NCBI GenBank assembly: GCA_026997055.1
Contig: JALWJU010000370.1
Location: 6,314 to 14,192, forward strand
Length of the DNA stretch: 7,879 bases
Direction of reading: 5' to 3'
Source: Paracoccaceae bacterium
Lineage (GTDB): Bacteria > Pseudomonadota > Alphaproteobacteria > Rhodobacterales > Rhodobacteraceae
In this document: piece by piece, positions 7,021 to 7,879 of the stretch
Position numbering within the stretch: the first letter of the stretch is position 1
Layout: each line of letters opens with the position of its first letter
Translations under genes and position numbers: made by a program
Notes under the pieces: generated by a model
Told to the model about the DNA's origin: nothing
Database searches by the model: none
What the model saw: the letters and a program-made list of their open reading frames with translations, nothing else

Positions 7021-7879
7021 ATGGATTTCGCTTTGTCAGAAGAACAGCAGGCCATTTTCGACATGGCCCACGCCTTCGGGCAGGAAAAGATCGCCCCCTT
7101 CGCCGAGGAATGGGAGGCAGCCGGCACGATCCCCAAAGAGCTCTGGCGCGAAGCGGCCGCCCTGGGCTTCGGCGGGCTCTATGTGAGCCCGGATTTCGGC
7201 GGCTCGGGGCTCAGCCGGCTCGATGCGACGCTGGTCTTCGAGGCGCTGGCCATGGCCTGCCCGGCGGTGGGCTCGTTCCTGTCGATTCACAACATGGTCG
7301 GCGGCATGATCGACAAGTTCGCAACCCCCGAGCAGAAGGCGCGCTGGCTGCCCGACCTGTGTTCGATGGAGAAGATCTTCTCCTATTGCCTGACCGAGCC
7401 GGGCTCGGGCTCGGACGCGGCCGCGCTCAGGACCCGGGCGGTGGCCACCGAGAGCGGGTTCGCGCTCACCGGCACCAAGGCCTTCATCTCCGGGGGCGGC
7501 TATTCGGACGCCTATCTGGTGATGGCGCGCACCGGCGGGGACGGCCCCAAGGGGATCAGCGCGATGGTGGTCGAGGCGGGCACGGAAGGGCTCGGCTTCG
7601 GCGCGCCGGAGCGCAAGATGGGCTGGAAGGCGCAGCCGACTTCGATGGTAAACTTGGACAATTCGAACATCCCGGCGGAAAATCTGATCGGAAAACTGGG
7701 AGAAGGTTTCACTTATGCGATGTCGGCGCTCGATGGCGGCCGCCTCAACATCGCCGCCTCCGCCCTCGGCGCCGCCCAGAGCGCGCTCGACAGGACGCTT
7801 GCCTATATGGGCGAGCGCAAGGCCTTCGGACACACGCTCGACCAGTTCCAGGCGCTGCAATTCCGCCTTGCCGAGATGG
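7021..7879 (+). CDS. Isobutyryl-CoA dehydrogenase-like acyl-CoA dehydrogenase (partial, 3' end outside window)
   Basis: The open frame runs from ATG 7021 to the window end (286 codons) without a stop. It begins MDFALSEEQQAI, the usual acyl-CoA dehydrogenase opening. GLYVSPDFGGSGLSRLDA (52-69) and SFLSIHNMVGGMID (85-98) resemble isobutyryl-CoA dehydrogenase (ACAD8 type). The signature CLTEPGSGSDAAA (123-135) and GTKAFISGGG (151-160) line the FAD and substrate site. ALDGGRLNIAA and AYMGERKAFG follow; the catalytic Glu should lie past the window. Family enzymes are FAD-dependent and oxidise isobutyryl-CoA to methacrylyl-CoA in valine breakdown, passing electrons to ETF. This fits mmsA, which acts later in the same pathway. 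GAGGG six bases before the ATG is the ribosome-binding site. Codons for residues 207-234 are unusually AT-rich. The substrate is inferred from motifs and context. Confidence 0.93.
   Translation, partial: MDFALSEEQQAIFDMAHAFGQEKIAPFAEEWEAAGTIPKELWREAAALGFGGLYVSPDFGGSGLSRLDATLVFEALAMACPAVGSFLSIHNMVGGMIDKFATPEQKARWLPDLCSMEKIFSYCLTEPGSGSDAAALRTRAVATESGFALTGTKAFISGGGYSDAYLVMARTGGDGPKGISAMVVEAGTEGLGFGAPERKMGWKAQPTSMVNLDNSNIPAENLIGKLGEGFTYAMSALDGGRLNIAASALGAAQSALDRTLAYMGERKAFGHTLDQFQALQFRLAEM

Noticed and set aside
7036..7860. Minus-strand open frame near the window end
   Set aside because: The plus strand of the same region encodes clear acyl-CoA dehydrogenase motifs in a frame open to the window edge.

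Overview
The window is GC-rich chromosomal DNA, most likely from an alphaproteobacterium of the Rhodobacterales (Rhodobacter/Roseobacter group). The reasons are the very high third-position GC, the form of the valine-degradation enzymes (MmsA and an isobutyryl-CoA dehydrogenase-like protein), and a perfect CtrA-type TTAA-N7-TTAA box. Family assignments were made by reading motifs, without database searches. No insertion sequence, phage gene, CRISPR array, tRNA or rRNA was seen.

Left part (1-2347). The window opens with what may be the last 12 codons of a plus-strand gene. A roughly 300-base spacer follows, with a perfect 10-bp inverted repeat (76-100) and the CtrA-like box (178-192). Next is a plus-strand FemAB/GNAT-like acyltransferase gene (338-1228), which converges on coaD (1264-1755, minus), the phosphopantetheine adenylyltransferase of coenzyme A synthesis. 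Upstream of coaD on the same strand is a small two-CBS-domain protein (1913-2347).

Middle (2441-5027). A LysR-type regulator (minus, start near 3355) is divergent from mmsA (3472-4971, plus), methylmalonate-semialdehyde dehydrogenase. The 116-bp region between their chosen starts carries TTGCA-type motifs. A strong intrinsic terminator follows mmsA.

Right part (5024-7879). There are three plus-strand genes: a 140-aa protein of unknown function (5158-5580), a YbdK-type carboxylate-amine ligase of the GCS2 family (5760-6893), and an isobutyryl-CoA dehydrogenase-like acyl-CoA dehydrogenase (7021 to beyond the window end). mmsA and the acyl-CoA dehydrogenase are both valine-catabolic enzymes, so the unknown gene and the ligase gene sit inside what is otherwise a valine/propionyl-CoA locus.

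The most interesting signals are: (1) a TTGCAAAA-type motif upstream of mmsA, the 140-aa gene and the acyl-CoA dehydrogenase gene, suggesting shared control; it includes a near-perfect 19-bp dyad before the last; (2) the CtrA-like box; (3) four tandem 10-bp repeats between the unknown gene and the ligase; (4) an 80-bp patch at 45% GC inside the acyl-CoA dehydrogenase, flanked by 74-75% GC. I did not find a clearly new multi-gene system.
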